NCBI GenBank assembly: GCA_002914845.1
Contig: JXTC01000012.1
Coordinates: 2,037,338 to 2,101,337 of the forward strand
DNA length: 64,000 nt
Direction: 5' to 3'
Source of the DNA: Trema orientale
Taxonomy: Eukaryota; Streptophyta; Magnoliopsida; Rosales; Cannabaceae
In this document: piece by piece, positions 46,130 to 57,409 of the stretch
Numbering within the stretch: the stretch's first letter is position 1
Layout: every line of letters begins with the position of its first letter
Translations under genes and position numbers: made by a program
The notes under the pieces: generated by a model
What the model was told of the DNA's origin: nothing
Databases searched by the model: none
Seen by the model: the letters and a program-made list of their open reading frames with translations, nothing else

Positions 46130-47290
46130 TTAATTCAGTAACTAGTGACTATGAAAATAATTCAATGTGATTGGTTACTCAATGTGGTAGTCAGTTATAA
46201 CTAAATTGGTAATTGGTAACTATAGAACTAGTAATCAGATTGGTGTAACTAGTAACTGGTCACAAGAAAAACTACTAAACAAGTTGGCATAGCAGGTAAC
46301 CGATAACCAGTAACTGAATTCATGTGATTAGTAACCACTAAGCTGAAAAACCTGGTAGCTGTAACTAAAAACCAAAGAAACCATAAACTAAACAGGTAAT
46401 TCATAATCAGTAAATAAAGAAATTGGTAACCAGGTAACTAATAATCAGTGACCAGAGAAACTAATAATTAGGTAACCAGTAATCTGTAACTAAAGAAACT
46501 AATAATCAGTTACCAGTCTAACTAATTCGCAACCGTAGGAACCAATAACTAGTAATTATATTGGTTACTAGCTAGTTATTGATTGCTGGTAACTAACGAG
46601 TAACTAGAAAAATCGATAACTAAATTAGTATTGGTGACCAAAAACTAGAGAAAGTAGAAACCAAATTGGTTATCGATAACTAGATTGGTTACTGGCTATC
46701 AATAACTAGAAAAACTAGTAACTAGTTACGAATATGATTACTTGACAACCATGTGAACCAATAGCTAGTAACCAAATTGATTATTGGCTGGTTACTAATA
46801 ACCAATCTGGTAACTGGTAACTGACAATTATTCTTATTACTAGCTACTAGTAACTAATTCCAAATAAGTTAGTGGAAGTGAAAAGAAAAAAGATTTTTTT
46901 TCAAAAATAAAAAAATATAGAAGAAAAAAACAAATAAAAAAGAGAAGAAAAGATTAGTTACTGGTAACTTGCCACTTTTTTGGAAACCGGATACCAAATT
47001 GGTTATTTTTAACCATGGTAACTAAATTAGCAACCATAGTAGTTTGGTTACATATAACGGTAGTTACTTGTAACTGATCGATTACCAGCCATAACCCTTA
47101 TAACTTTATAATCATAGATTCCAATAACTAAATTTGTTAGTGGTAAGTGGTAACAAGACTGGTAAGTAGTAACTAGAATAACTAGTAATCAATATTTATT
47201 CTTGTGCTTTTTTGGGAAAAAAAATGAAAGTAGTTACCAATTTTGTAACAAATAACCATGATAATTAGTAATTAGATTGTTTATGACTAA
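46130..47290. repeat. Minisatellite array of GTAACTGGTAACC-type palindromes
   Basis: Dense, irregular repetition of GTAACTAG, GTAACCAG, CTGGTAAC and AACCAAATTGGTTA in both orientations. An A/G-rich stretch (about 47290-47530) follows, then a tRNA-like sequence. The layout parallels the 41-44.4 kb array. No coding capacity. Confidence 0.75.
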
Positions 47291-47532
47291 GTGGAGAAAA
47301 AAAAAACCAAGAGTAGTTCTTTTTGTCTCTAAGAGAGGGAAACGAAAAAAAAAAAAGAAGAGCAAAAAAAATAGTTTGTTTACTCTTTGAAAAAAATCTG
47401 AAGAGAAATAATTAAAAAAAGATGAAATAAAACAAAAAGAAAAATTAGAAAAGTTAGTAAAATAAGAGAGAGGAGTGAGCATGATTCAATGAGGACAAAA
47501 GATTAAAATGAAAAAAAGATCCAAAAAAAAAA

Positions 47533-47702
47533 GGGCGCGTCTACAGTAAGGGCGCCCCTACGTAGGGCCCTGTCTATTCACCGTTAGATGGAAATCTGTA
47601 CATAAATAGATTCTCCACAGATTCCCGTTATTCCCCACAGATTCCCATCCAACGATAATTAAGGCATGACCCTACGTAGGGACGCCCCTACCGTAGCCAT
47701 CC
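47533..47702. mobile_element. 170 bp foldback MITE
   Basis: Left GGGCGCGTCTACAGTAAGGG, right (other strand) GGATGGCTACGGTAGGGGCG. Arms continue through CCCTACGTAGGG and ATGGRAATCTG, so most of the element folds back. Flanks are A-runs on both sides. The end motif GGGCGCGTCTA links it to 31767-32642. Confidence 0.75.
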
Positions 47703-47749
47703 AAAAAAAAAAAAACACTAAAAATGAAAAAAAATAATAATGTAACAGC

Positions 47750-47835
47750 TGTGTCCGGATTCGAACATGATAAAAAGAAAGGATTGAAAGCCCCAACCAC
47801 TGCAAGTCACTAAATCATGTTGGTTACTTTCCATA
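47750..47835 (-). repeat. tRNA-like (SINE-type) sequence
   Basis: On the minus strand: GACTTGCAGTGGTTGG, resembling an A box, then ATGTTCGAATCCGGAC, a B box. It occupies the same relative place as the tRNA-like sequence ending the 41-44 kb array. Not a functional tRNA. Confidence 0.45.
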
Positions 47836-47839
47836 CTTA

Positions 47840-48225
47840 TAATTATATAAATGCATTAAAAAAGGTGACTTTAATTACAAAACTGTCACCATGCTCTCAC
47901 CGTATTTTTGTAATTATTTGTGTGTAGGAAAAAATAGGTACCTTATATCCGTGATTTTATTATTATTATTTTTGTACGTATAACTCAATAAAACCCAATT
48001 TAAAATATTGTGATCCACTCTCTCCGATAGATAGTAGTTAATGTAGTCGGAAAGCCCAAACAAACTTATTGGGGTATGCAATTATGCATTCGGAAGAGAA
48101 AAGCCCAAAGAAAAAAATAATCATCTAAAATAGTAATCGTCCAAAATTAGACAATGTATATCTTTCGAAAAAAAAAAATTGGACAATATATAATCCACTC
48201 CATTCTAGAATATTCTCATGTAGAC
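47840..48225. other. Upstream region of the F-box gene
   Basis: No gene or clear element. AT-rich, with a diverged repeat of GGACAATRTATAAT/ATAT-type sequence (48150 and 48181). Confidence 0.5.
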
Positions 48226-48228
48226 TTA

Positions 48229-48237
48229 TTTATAAAG
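48229..48237 (+). promoter_or_regulatory. Putative TATA box of the F-box gene
   Basis: TTTATAAAG sits about 65 bp before a CT-rich leader start (48297) and ahead of the two 5'UTR introns. Confidence 0.45.
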
Positions 48238-48384
48238 CCAAAAACTACATCACTTTGGGTGTAATGAAATTAGGGTTGTTGTTTTATTTTTGTAACTCTC
48301 TCTCTGACTTTGAAAAAAGAGAGGAAAAAAAACTTCCTCTCTGACGAGTCTGTTCGTCACTCTCGCTTGTTTTCCTCCGCCTGA

Positions 48385-48484
48385 GTAAGTCTCCCTCACC
48401 ACAACGTTTAAACAAAAAGATGGGGATGGGGTTTTTTATCTGGGATCTCGTGTGGAGACTAACAAGAATCTTTGCTCTGTGTAG
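48385..48484 (+). other. Putative 5'UTR intron 1 of the F-box gene
   Basis: Donor GTAAGTCTCC and acceptor TGTGTAG bracket 100 bp. Flanking sequence is GC-richer and exon-like. Confidence 0.45.
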
Positions 48485-48555
48485 GAATCTGTGGGTGGAG
48501 AAGAGCAAGCCACTTACAAGACGATTCGTCTCGTACAGCTTTCCTATCTGAACAG

Positions 48556-49750
48556 GTTAGCTAGCGTCGATTTTTCCCTTTTCTTTCTAAATGGATTCCG
48601 ATCTGTTTGTGTTTGGTACTAATTTTCGTCAAATTGGAATTATTCTTAATATATTCCCGCCCGGGTTTGTTGTGTAATTCGTGGGAGTGGTCGTTTTTTT
48701 TGCTTCTGTAAATCTCCGGTTTCTGTGTTTTATGTTTTGATCTGCAAGTTAGATTTGCTACCATATTCTCTCTTACTCGTTTAAGTTTTATACTATTGTG
48801 GATAATAAACAATTATTCGTCATTTTTAACCTTTTTTTTTCATTCATTAAAACCGGAGCCTGTGGAAGCTAAATTCTACTGTATATAATCAAAGTATAAA
48901 AAGATACAGAGCATGTGAAAGATTTCTGGGTTTCACATAAGTAATTTGCCATAAGGTTCATAATTTATAATTCTCTAATTGCATTCATAACATTTTCTTT
49001 TGAGATATTCAGCCCTATAGTTTCAATAAAATACCAATCCTTTTTTAAGGGACCACCAAATACAATTATTATTTTTATTTGTATAAGGTTCTTCAATTAG
49101 TTTTAGATTTAATCCTTTTTTTTTGGTCATTTTCCTAGTTTGTACAAGGTTCTTCAATTTGTTTTAAATTTACTGTTGTTTCTTTTCTGGGGAATAATCA
49201 AATACGATTCGTATTTTCATTTATTTAAGTTTCTTCAAATTTACTTTTTTTACTATAAGAAAAAAAAAAAAGTGACTTCCCTAGTAAGTTTGATTAGGAC
49301 TTTAATGTCTAGTCTTTTAATTCCTAATTCTATGTAGTTTTAATCAAATATGATTCTTTCTTTCTTTCTTTCTTTTTTTTTTTTTTTCATTTTTTTTATT
49401 TCCCTCTTGAAGAATCAAGTAAGATTGTTGTTTTTATTTTTATTTTACTTTTAGACTTACCTTTTCTATTAGAACTATAATTTCTTTTTCTTTTTATTTC
49501 CTAATTAGATTAATTCAGCCCATATGTAGATTTAATCACATACGATTGTTTATCTCCTTATTCTTGTTTTAGGAACCATCAAACTTCGATTCTTAGTCTA
49601 TTCTTACTTTATCGCAATTAATATATTTCTTTATTTATATACTAGTCTTAGGTTAACTTATTTCGTTTAAGTAACTTTTCTAGTTTATTTCGTGAGCCCT
49701 ATATGCACTCGTTACCCGTAATTGACAGAAACCCTACTTTTCAATTTCAG
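48556..49750 (+). other. Putative 5'UTR intron 2 of the F-box gene
   Basis: Donor AACAG|GTTAGC and acceptor TTTTCAATTTCAG bracket 1.2 kb of T-rich, gene-free sequence. The acceptor lies 42 bp before the ATG. Long T-rich leader introns are common in plants and can raise expression. Confidence 0.5.
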
Positions 49751-49792
49751 CCCTAACGCCTTTGCTGTTGCTAGGAATCCTCTACAAGCACC

Positions 49793-50989
49793 ATGAATTT
49801 GGAGAGGGAGACTGTTTTCCTCCTCCTACCAGATAACATCATTGCTGATATCCTTTCAAGATTGGACATAAAGTCTCTTATGCAGTTAAAGAGTGTCTGT
49901 AAATCTTGGTATTTTCTGATAAGTGATGATGAATTGTTAAAGCACCTGAAACTCAAACATGACGTACCAGCTTGTGTTCTTTTTGGCCCGCGTCAATTCG
50001 GGAGACAGATGTGTCCTGAGGGCGGATTAATGTTTTCCTATGGTGGGCTGGGTCAGATTTCAGAATTTAGACTACCTCAAGTGAACAGTGGTGCCTCTTT
50101 GATGGTCTCGGGCAGTGATAAAGGTATATTATGTTTGTCTGAATATAGCAAAAATACCACCATCCACTTATGGAACCCTAAAACTAGGGAGGTTAAGACA
50201 CTCCCTTCTCCTTCTTTTCACTTTTGGCAAAATTCCAGGTTTCGAGTTGGATTCGGTTACGACCCATTGACGAAAGATTTTAAAGTGGTAAGGGTTTCTA
50301 GACCACTTTACGATGAACGGGAGCATACCAATGATATGGGTAGTGGTGTGTTTTGCAAATATACCCGCGTTTTGGTCTACAGTTTGCTGGGCAATTCTTG
50401 GAAAAAAATCCATTGGCAAAAGTTAGTTCGGTGGTCTTATGATGTGAACAGTGATTGCTCCGTTGTTGTGAATGGACATGTTAATTGGTGCTTATGCCAA
50501 TGCAAAGGCCCACCCTTTGAATTTGTTGCCTTTGATCTGAACACAGAGGTTTTCAAGTTGATCAAAGCACCCAATGAACGCATAGAATGCAATTTGGTCA
50601 CATGCATGGGTAAATTGTCTGAATGTCTCTCCTTCATCTATTGTGACAAACCTGGATTGATCAAAATATATGTAATGAAAGAGTATGGTGTCTCAGATTC
50701 TTGGGTCCAACAAGTGATCGACTTAAGCTACTGCCCTCTGAGATGGTCACCCTCTCTGGAACCCTCTCAACATCCGCATATACCTCGTAAGAAGTTCAAA
50801 CCGATTGCTTTTGGGAATAATGGCTACGTCCTTTGTTGGGTTTCTGAGGGTTTGTTTTTTTATAATCCAAACACTAACAGTCTCGAATATGTACGCCCAC
50901 AAGTGGATGTTGCTGGTTTTACTGATTATGTTGAGAGCGATTGTCTTTTAAATTCGGGTGACAATTGGAGAAACGGAGGAGCAAATTGA
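49793..50989 (+). CDS. F-box protein with F-box-associated domain (CPR1-like class)
   Basis: Likely substrate receptor of an SCF ubiquitin ligase: the F-box contacts SKP1/ASK, while the C-terminal domain binds an unknown target. 398 residues, one coding exon. The F-box spans about 9-49 (LLPDNIIADILSRLDIKSLM..KSVCKSWYFLISD). The F-box-associated region follows with landmark blocks KGILCL (about 110-115), LWNPKTREVKTLP (about 125-137), FGYDPLTKDFKVVRV (about 153-167), VYSLLGNSWKKI, VVNGHVNWC, FDLNTEVFKLI and LFFYNPNTNSLEYV near the end. Length and order are normal for the class. The ATG at 49793 is the first in frame after the intron acceptor. The 3' flank carries a block shared with the RLP genes. 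The defence-related members CPR1 and relatives have this layout, but orthology is not shown here. Confidence 0.93.
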   Translation: MNLERETVFLLLPDNIIADILSRLDIKSLMQLKSVCKSWYFLISDDELLKHLKLKHDVPACVLFGPRQFGRQMCPEGGLMFSYGGLGQISEFRLPQVNSGASLMVSGSDKGILCLSEYSKNTTIHLWNPKTREVKTLPSPSFHFWQNSRFRVGFGYDPLTKDFKVVRVSRPLYDEREHTNDMGSGVFCKYTRVLVYSLLGNSWKKIHWQKLVRWSYDVNSDCSVVVNGHVNWCLCQCKGPPFEFVAFDLNTEVFKLIKAPNERIECNLVTCMGKLSECLSFIYCDKPGLIKIYVMKEYGVSDSWVQQVIDLSYCPLRWSPSLEPSQHPHIPRKKFKPIAFGNNGYVLCWVSEGLFFYNPNTNSLEYVRPQVDVAGFTDYVESDCLLNSGDNWRNGGAN

Positions 50990-51539
50990 GAAGATGACCG
51001 TACATGTTGATGAGATGGGCATTAGTGGACGCGATTGCAATTCTGCTCATAGCTCCATTACAAGTACAACTCCTCCTTACCTCATTTTCTCTTCCTTGTT
51101 TAAGAATCCGAGGCCCTGTCATTGCCCAGTGAGAGATTATTGTACTTTGTTTTGCTGCATCATATATTAATCAATGCTTTGTTTTGGATAATTAAGTATT
51201 AACAAGTATTTCATTTCATTAATTCGTAGATTGTTTGTTTAACATGTTTTTCAATGAATTTGAAGGTTTTGACTATGCAAAAGAGTTCTCTAAGTGCTAA
51301 AGATATTAAGATAGTATCATGATAAAAAAAAACGAAAAAACTCGTTACTAAAGATACCAAGGATATGTGCAATGTCTGTGTGTGTATATATATGTCCAGG
51401 TGTGTTTTTTCTTTTCTTTGTTTTTTCCTTCTACTCTCTGTGTTTCTTTTTCAGAATTATCAGAATGGTTTAAACGAAACTTTTAAAATTCCAGAATATT
51501 TTGGAATGTCTGTTCAGCTATGTACACTGTAACACAGTT

Positions 51540-51615
51540 GTTTCAGCGTTGTAAAAGTAAAGTGGCTCAGCTGTAATTTGTTGGTTTCCACCTTTGGATC
51601 CAAGGGCTATTGGTT
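51540..51615 (+). repeat. 3'UTR block shared with the RLP pseudogene
   Basis: CAGCTGTAATTTGTTGG, followed by TTCCACCTTTGGATC and AAGGGCTA, recurs at about 56690-56760 downstream of the RLP pseudogene. A weaker version lies downstream of the intact RLP (near 4545). Confidence 0.75.
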
Positions 51616-51848
51616 TTAATGTATATTGTTCTCTTTTTTCCTCTATTTTTGGTGTTTTGGCTATGAGCCTTACTGCATTAGTGATCTTTTTTGTATTATT
51701 CCTATTGCGTACTTGATTTTTTGTATTATTCGCCATTGCGGCCTGAGGACCAGAAGAGACAGAAAAAAAAGGACATAGAGCACTTGGATTTTATAATTAG
51801 TATAGTTTAATAATATAGAAAACTTAGATTTTATAATTAGTATAGTTT

Positions 51849-52672
51849 GGCCACGTTTGGAATGCAGGATAAGGATGGGATTGGATTGGATTAAATTAAT
51901 CCCATGTTTGGTACATGCATATGAGATGGATTGGATTGGATTAAAATAATTTATTTCAAAAATAATCCCCTTAGAAGGAGATAATTTAGGGTGCGTTTGG
52001 TATAGGATTCGAATTCTATTCTTCAAATCCAGAAACAGCTTTTATATAGAAAGTTGGAAGGATAAACAATTTATCCTTCCAACTTTCTATGTAAAAGCTG
52101 TTTCTGGATTTGAAGAATAGGATTCGAATCCTATACCAAACGCGCCCTTATCTTCTTGAGAATTTGGGATTGGGAGGGATTATGAATTTGATTAAAAATA
52201 ATAGGATGTTTTAGAAGTAGTAATAAATGATACTTTCGAAATTAATTTTTAAAAGTGGTATAATCAGAAATGGTGTTTTTCAAAATATTTTTTATAAATG
52301 GTATTTTTGCCAATAATTTTACAAAAAATGTCATTTTCCAAAAATAAGTTTTAAAAGTGGTATTTTTCAAAATATATTTTTTAAAAATGGTATTTTTGTA
52401 AATAAGTTTTTAAAAATGATATTTTTACAAAATTGATTTCTAAAAATGGTATTTTTCTAAATTAATTTTGAAAAGTGATATTTTTCTAAATAATCAAACT
52501 CCAAAATTTGTAATTTACCTCAAACTATGAAACACACCTATCTTAACAAAAAATAGCATACCAAATATGAGATAGGATTGGACTATAATTCTATCTTATC
52601 CTATCCAATCCAATCCAATCTTTTAAAATAGTCCAATTCTATCCTATCCTATCCTGCATACCAAACGAAGCC
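51849..52672. mobile_element. TIR element with a nested MITE
   Basis: Ends GGCCACGTTTGGAATGCAGG and, on the other strand, GGCTTCGTTTGGTATGCAGG, followed by GGATTGGATTGG-type subterminal repeats. The flanks are TTT on both sides. The interior includes a 30 bp-scale array of GGTATTTTT..AAAAGTG (about 52230-52490). A second element (51989-52147) is inserted near its left end. Confidence 0.75.
51989..52147. mobile_element. 159 bp palindromic MITE (Harbinger/Tourist-like)
   Basis: Starts GGGTGCGTTTGGTATAGG and ends CCTATACCAAACGCGCCC. The two halves are near-perfect inverted repeats around a short centre. It is flanked by TTA on both sides (51986-51988 and 52148-52150), the target preference of PIF/Harbinger elements. 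Near-identity of the arms indicates a young insertion. Confidence 0.9.
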
Positions 52673-52679
52673 TTTAAGA

Positions 52680-53220
52680 ATAAACAAGATTCGAACATAG
52701 AGTAAAGAACCTGTTTCTTACCAGCATATTATTCAACAAAAAGTTGTTCAACAAAAGAAATCTTTATTATGATATAAACGCACTATTCCAACTTTGCAAA
52801 TGGAGGAAAACCTCTAGAGGATAAGAATCATAAGCATGAAGACAAAGCGAAACTAAAAGAGTAAAACTATAATTCAGTATCCGTGTATAATATATACACA
52901 TAATGTAACGGTATAATTATACTTCCATTTCAATTAATTATATATTGATGGTAAAACAAATTGGTTGACTCCAAGACTTGACAAGTCTTCCATGATGCAA
53001 TCATGTTACTTCAAGAAGACTTGAGATATCTGTCTTGCTCAAGACTTGCACTAGACACACACTACTTTTCAAATGGTCGGCCCTTTCTGTACGTGATTAT
53101 GTATATATTGCATGAATATGAACAAAAGGAAATTTACACAAAAGTCAAAAACTTGAGTGATACTCCTAAAATTAACCAAATACGTCTTTGTTCTGCTCAA
53201 TATCGACTCCAAATGTCATC
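52680..53220. other. Upstream region of the RLP pseudogene
   Basis: AT-rich, no gene. It probably includes the former promoter of the pseudogene; no clear TATA assigned. Confidence 0.4.
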
Positions 53221-56200
53221 ATGGGCAGATCCTCAACTTCTCAAGTTGTCGTGCTTTTAGTGCTTTTGATCTACTTGAGAGGTAACTCGGGATCAAGTTC
53301 GGGAGTTAGAGAGCCGAAAACAAGGTGCAAAGAAGCAGAGAGACAAGGACTACTAAGGATCAAAGAAAATCTTTACGTTTCATCGTCAGATGGAGAAGTT
53401 GATGTTCTACTTTCCTCTTGGGGGGAAGGACGAACTAAAAAGAGAGTGCTGTGAATGGATCGGAGTTCAATGCAACAACAATTCCGGTCATGTCACCAGC
53501 CTTGATCTTTCTACTTCAACTTTTGACGGAAATGATTACACTTCTCTTTAAGGTAATATCAGTTCTTCGTTGATTGACTCGCAACATTTAAAATTTTTTG
53601 GACCCGAGTAGGATCAACTTCCGTGAGAACCCCATCCCAAGTTTCAGTGGTACCTTCAGCAAATGATGGTACCAAAATCTCTCTCTCAGACCTTCCTAAT
53701 TGGAGAAATTCCTCCTCAGCTTGGAAATCTTTCCAGCTTGCAGTTTCTAGATCTTAGCAGTAATGATGGTTTAGACACAAAAAACTGGGGCTATGTGGTT
53801 TCGGATCTTTCTTCTTTAAGACAACTTGATTTTAGTGATACAAACATGAGCTTAGCTTATGATTGATTGCATATGGTCAATAATCTTCCTCATCACTTGA
53901 CAGATTTGCTACTACATGGTTGTAATCTTCTGGATGCGGTTCATCAATCATCTCTTTTGGTTGTAAATTCTTCGAAAGTTCTTGCCGTCCTTGATCTTTC
54001 TTGGAATCAACTCTCTGCTTCTATATTCCAATGGTTGTTCAACTATAATCGTAGCCTCGTCTATCATGACCTCTCTGCTAACAACTTTGAAGGTCCCATT
54101 CCAAATGCTTTTTAGAATATGGCTGCCCTTACATATCCTGATCTCCAACTCAATCACCTTCAAGGTTTGATTCCAGAATCTTTTGGCAATATGATTGCCC
54201 TCAAATATCTTGATCTCAGCAGCAATCAGTTAGATGGTTACCATCCAAAATATTTCACGAATATGACGGGGCTTACATACCTTGATCTTAGCGGTATTGA
54301 TCAGTTTAAAGGTTCCATTCCAGAATCCTTTGGGAGTATGATTTCCCTTACACATCTTCACCTTCTCGGCCAGCAATTAGATGGCCTCCTCCAAGAATCT
54401 TTTGGCAATTTGACTGCCCTCCTTACGGATCTTGATCTCGCCTTCAATCAATTAGAAGGTTTCAATCCATGCTCATTCGGAAACATGACTTCTCTTGAAT
54501 ACCTTGATCTTAGCAAGAACATGCTTGAAGGTGAAATTCCAACATCCATTTGGAAAGCACGTACAATGCGAGAATTGCGAGCAAATAACAATACTCTTAG
54601 CGGAGAACTCCGGTTTGCTGAATCATCATCCAAGTCATGTGCCAATTTGTCTTTGGAATATTTGGACTCATCACATAATAGAATTACAGGATCATTGCCT
54701 GATTTCACACTATATCCATCTTTAAAACAACTCCTGCTTTTCGCGAATCAACCTAGTGGAAATGTATCCCAGAGTATAGGTCAACTGTGTTAGTTGGAGA
54801 CATTGTATATTTCTGAGAACTGGATCAAAGATGTGATGACTGAAGCTCATTTCTCAAAGCTCTTCAATTTAACATATTTGGATTTGTCTTCAAACCCGGA
54901 TATAGCTTTGGACAGTCCTGATTGGATTCCTCCCATTCAATTGAGAACTATAGTCCTTTCATCTTGCAAGTTGGGTTCTCATTTTCAGAAATGGCTCCAA
55001 ACTCAGAAGAAGTATGTTTGAGCTTAATATCTCAAGTATCGGAATTTCAGATTCTATTCCCGATTGGTTCTGGAATCATTTTACTCAACTGGATATCCTC
55101 GATTTGTCAAATAATGAAATTAGGGGGAAACTTGATGGTAAGCAAATAGCCAATCCTCCCTTTGGAAGCTTAGTTGAACCTGCATTGATTTGAGTTCAAA
55201 TCAGTTAGAAGGCTCAATACCACTCTTTTTACCCGAAGTAGGTGCACTAAATCTTTCTAATGACAGATCTTCAGAGCTAAACTACCAGCTATGTAATGTC
55301 ACAGAGTACATGCCTTTGACATTTCTTGATGTTTCATATAATCAGTTGTTCGGGTAGCTTCTGAATGTTCGACAAATATGAACCAACTGAAAATTCTGAT
55401 TTTATCAAATAACAAGTTTAACAGGAACATTCCATTCTCCATTGGCTTCCTAACTTCTATTGAGATATTTCATTTGGGCAACAACAATTTTAGCGGCAAA
55501 TTGCCTTCGTCCTTGAAAAATTTTACAGATCTGATGGTTTTCGATATAGCAGAGAACGAATTGACGGGGCCAATGCCGACATGTATAGGGACAAGCCTAA
55601 CAAATCTTGTTATTCTGAGTCTCCGGTCCAACGAGTTCAATGGGATTATGCCTTTAGAACTATGTCCTTTAGTACATCTTCAAGTGTTGGACTTGTCTTC
55701 AAACAATCTCTCAAGCAAAATTCCAAAATGTCTCGATAATATTACAGCAATGAATGAAGTTGGGAGCCAATATGTAGTATTTGAGAATCCTTATTCTGAC
55801 AGTCGTTTTGGCTAGCAATATACATGAAATAAAGAATCAGAATTCTGAAGAGCAATATTGATTTGTCAAGAGATATCACTGACCTTGTTGAATTGATTTC
55901 TTTGCACTTGTCAACCAACAAATAACAATCTAAGTGGGACAAATCCCCAAAGAGATTGGAAAGCTCTGATATTTAGATGCTCTTGATTTATCAAATAACC
56001 ACCTTAATGGCCAAATTGCTTCAAGTCTCGCTCAAGTGGATCGTCTCAACACATTAGACTTGTCAAACAATAATTTGTCAGGAAAAATTCCAACAAGTAC
56101 TCTAACTCCAGACTTGTGATGCCGCTGCATTTTCGGGAAAACCTCAACTTTGTGGAGACCCAGTCCCACTCCCAAATGAATGTTTAAAGTTTAAACGAAA

Positions 56201-56436
56201 AGGGTATATTATGAAGCTGAAGATGATGACAAAGATAAGTTCATAACGAAAGGATTTTACATTGGTATAGCACTAGGATTTGTAGTTGGAATATGGGAAG
56301 TTTGTGGGACTTTAATCTTCAATACATCTTGGTGATATTCATATTTCAAAATGTTGAACAATGCAGGAGACATTGGTTCATGCATGTAACTGTGGCAGTT
56401 CGTAAGGCGAAGCTACTGAGGATGATTAAAAGCTGA
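53221..56436 (+). pseudogene. LRR receptor-like protein pseudogene, near full length
   Basis: Paralogue of the intact RLP. It begins at the equivalent ATG (ATGGGCAGATCC) with a signal peptide, the CKEAERQ..LLRIKE LRRNT start, many LRRs, and a recognisable C-terminus (FITKGFY membrane segment near 56240, tail near 56400). Breaks include a frameshift near 53440 just before the ECCEW motif and stops at 53549 (in the former EGNISSS block), 53864 (a Trp codon position in the intact gene), 54113, 54791 and 55019, with further frameshifts after 55815. The sequence 3' of its stop retains a GTAAGT donor. The number of lesions shows it has long been non-functional as one protein. Confidence 0.93.
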
Positions 56437-56439
56437 TTG

Positions 56440-56551
56440 GTAAGTACTCTTTCTTTCTCAATAGTTATTGGTACAAGAGTTGTCTAATGGTGGTTATAAC
56501 TCAAAACTATCCTTGTTACGGATTTCAACTCTTTAACATCTCATTATGCAG
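56440..56551 (+). other. Relic of the 3'UTR intron in the RLP pseudogene
   Basis: Donor GTAAGTACTC and acceptor CTCATTATGCAG align with the candidate intron of the intact gene at 4291-4444. Confidence 0.5.
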
Positions 56552-56837
56552 TGGGAGCTTTCGGTTTCAGAGAGCATACTGGGAATATTCTTAAACAAAG
56601 AAACTGTGATGTCATTGAACTTGGAATTATAAAGTTCAGCAGTGTGTAATGTAATAGACTAAATATAGTTGCCTATGTTTTCTTTATGATGTTCAGCAAT
56701 GTAAACTAAAGTAGTTCAGCTGTAATTTGTTGGGTTCCACCTTTGGATCTAAGGGCTACCGGCTTGGCAAAAGTTTTTGGTGTTTCAGCAAGATGTGAAT
56801 AAAGATTCTACTTTTATTGTCTAATTATAAATTTACC

Positions 56838-57405
56838 TGGACAAGGTGAGATCCTTAAATTAACTCATCATTCGATTCTATAATTGTTCATTCCGGTCAG
56901 AACATGTTTTATAAATAAGAATTACAAAGGAGTAAAATAGTCATTTTAAATGAAACTGACTTTCTTTCCTTCCTATACCTGTTTTCTTTTCCATCTTATG
57001 TATTTTCTTTCCATCTTATTTTTTTCCTTCCCTCTTATTTTCTTTCATCTCTACCAAACATAACCTAAAAGGAAGGATTGGACAAATTCTTAAATTAACT
57101 CATCATTCGATTCTATAATTGTTCATTCTGGTTAGAGCATGTTTTATAAATAATAAATATAAAGAAGTGAAAATAATCATTTTAAATTAAACTAAATTTT
57201 TCCTCTCTACATACCAAACAACTATGAGGAAAAACATTTTCCTTTCCATCTTAAACATTTTCTTTCCCTCTTATTTTTTCCTTTCCACCTATTTTCTTTC
57301 CTTTCTACCAAACATAGCCTGAAAGGGAAGGTTGAACAGATCCTTAAATTAACTCATCATTCGATTCCATAATTGTTCATTCAAGTTAGAGCATGTTTTA
57401 TTCTA
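56838..57405. repeat. Tandem repeat of about 235-255 bp, 2.3 copies
   Basis: TTAAATTAACTCATCATTCG occurs near 56854, 57089 and 57343. The intervening segments share TATAATTGTTCATTC, AGCATGTTTTATAAATAA and pyrimidine-rich TTTTCTTTCC stretches. Confidence 0.85.
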
Positions 57406-57409
57406 AATT

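Noticed and set aside
47234..47482. Phe-rich minus-strand frame
   Set aside because: Produced by A/G-rich low-complexity DNA.
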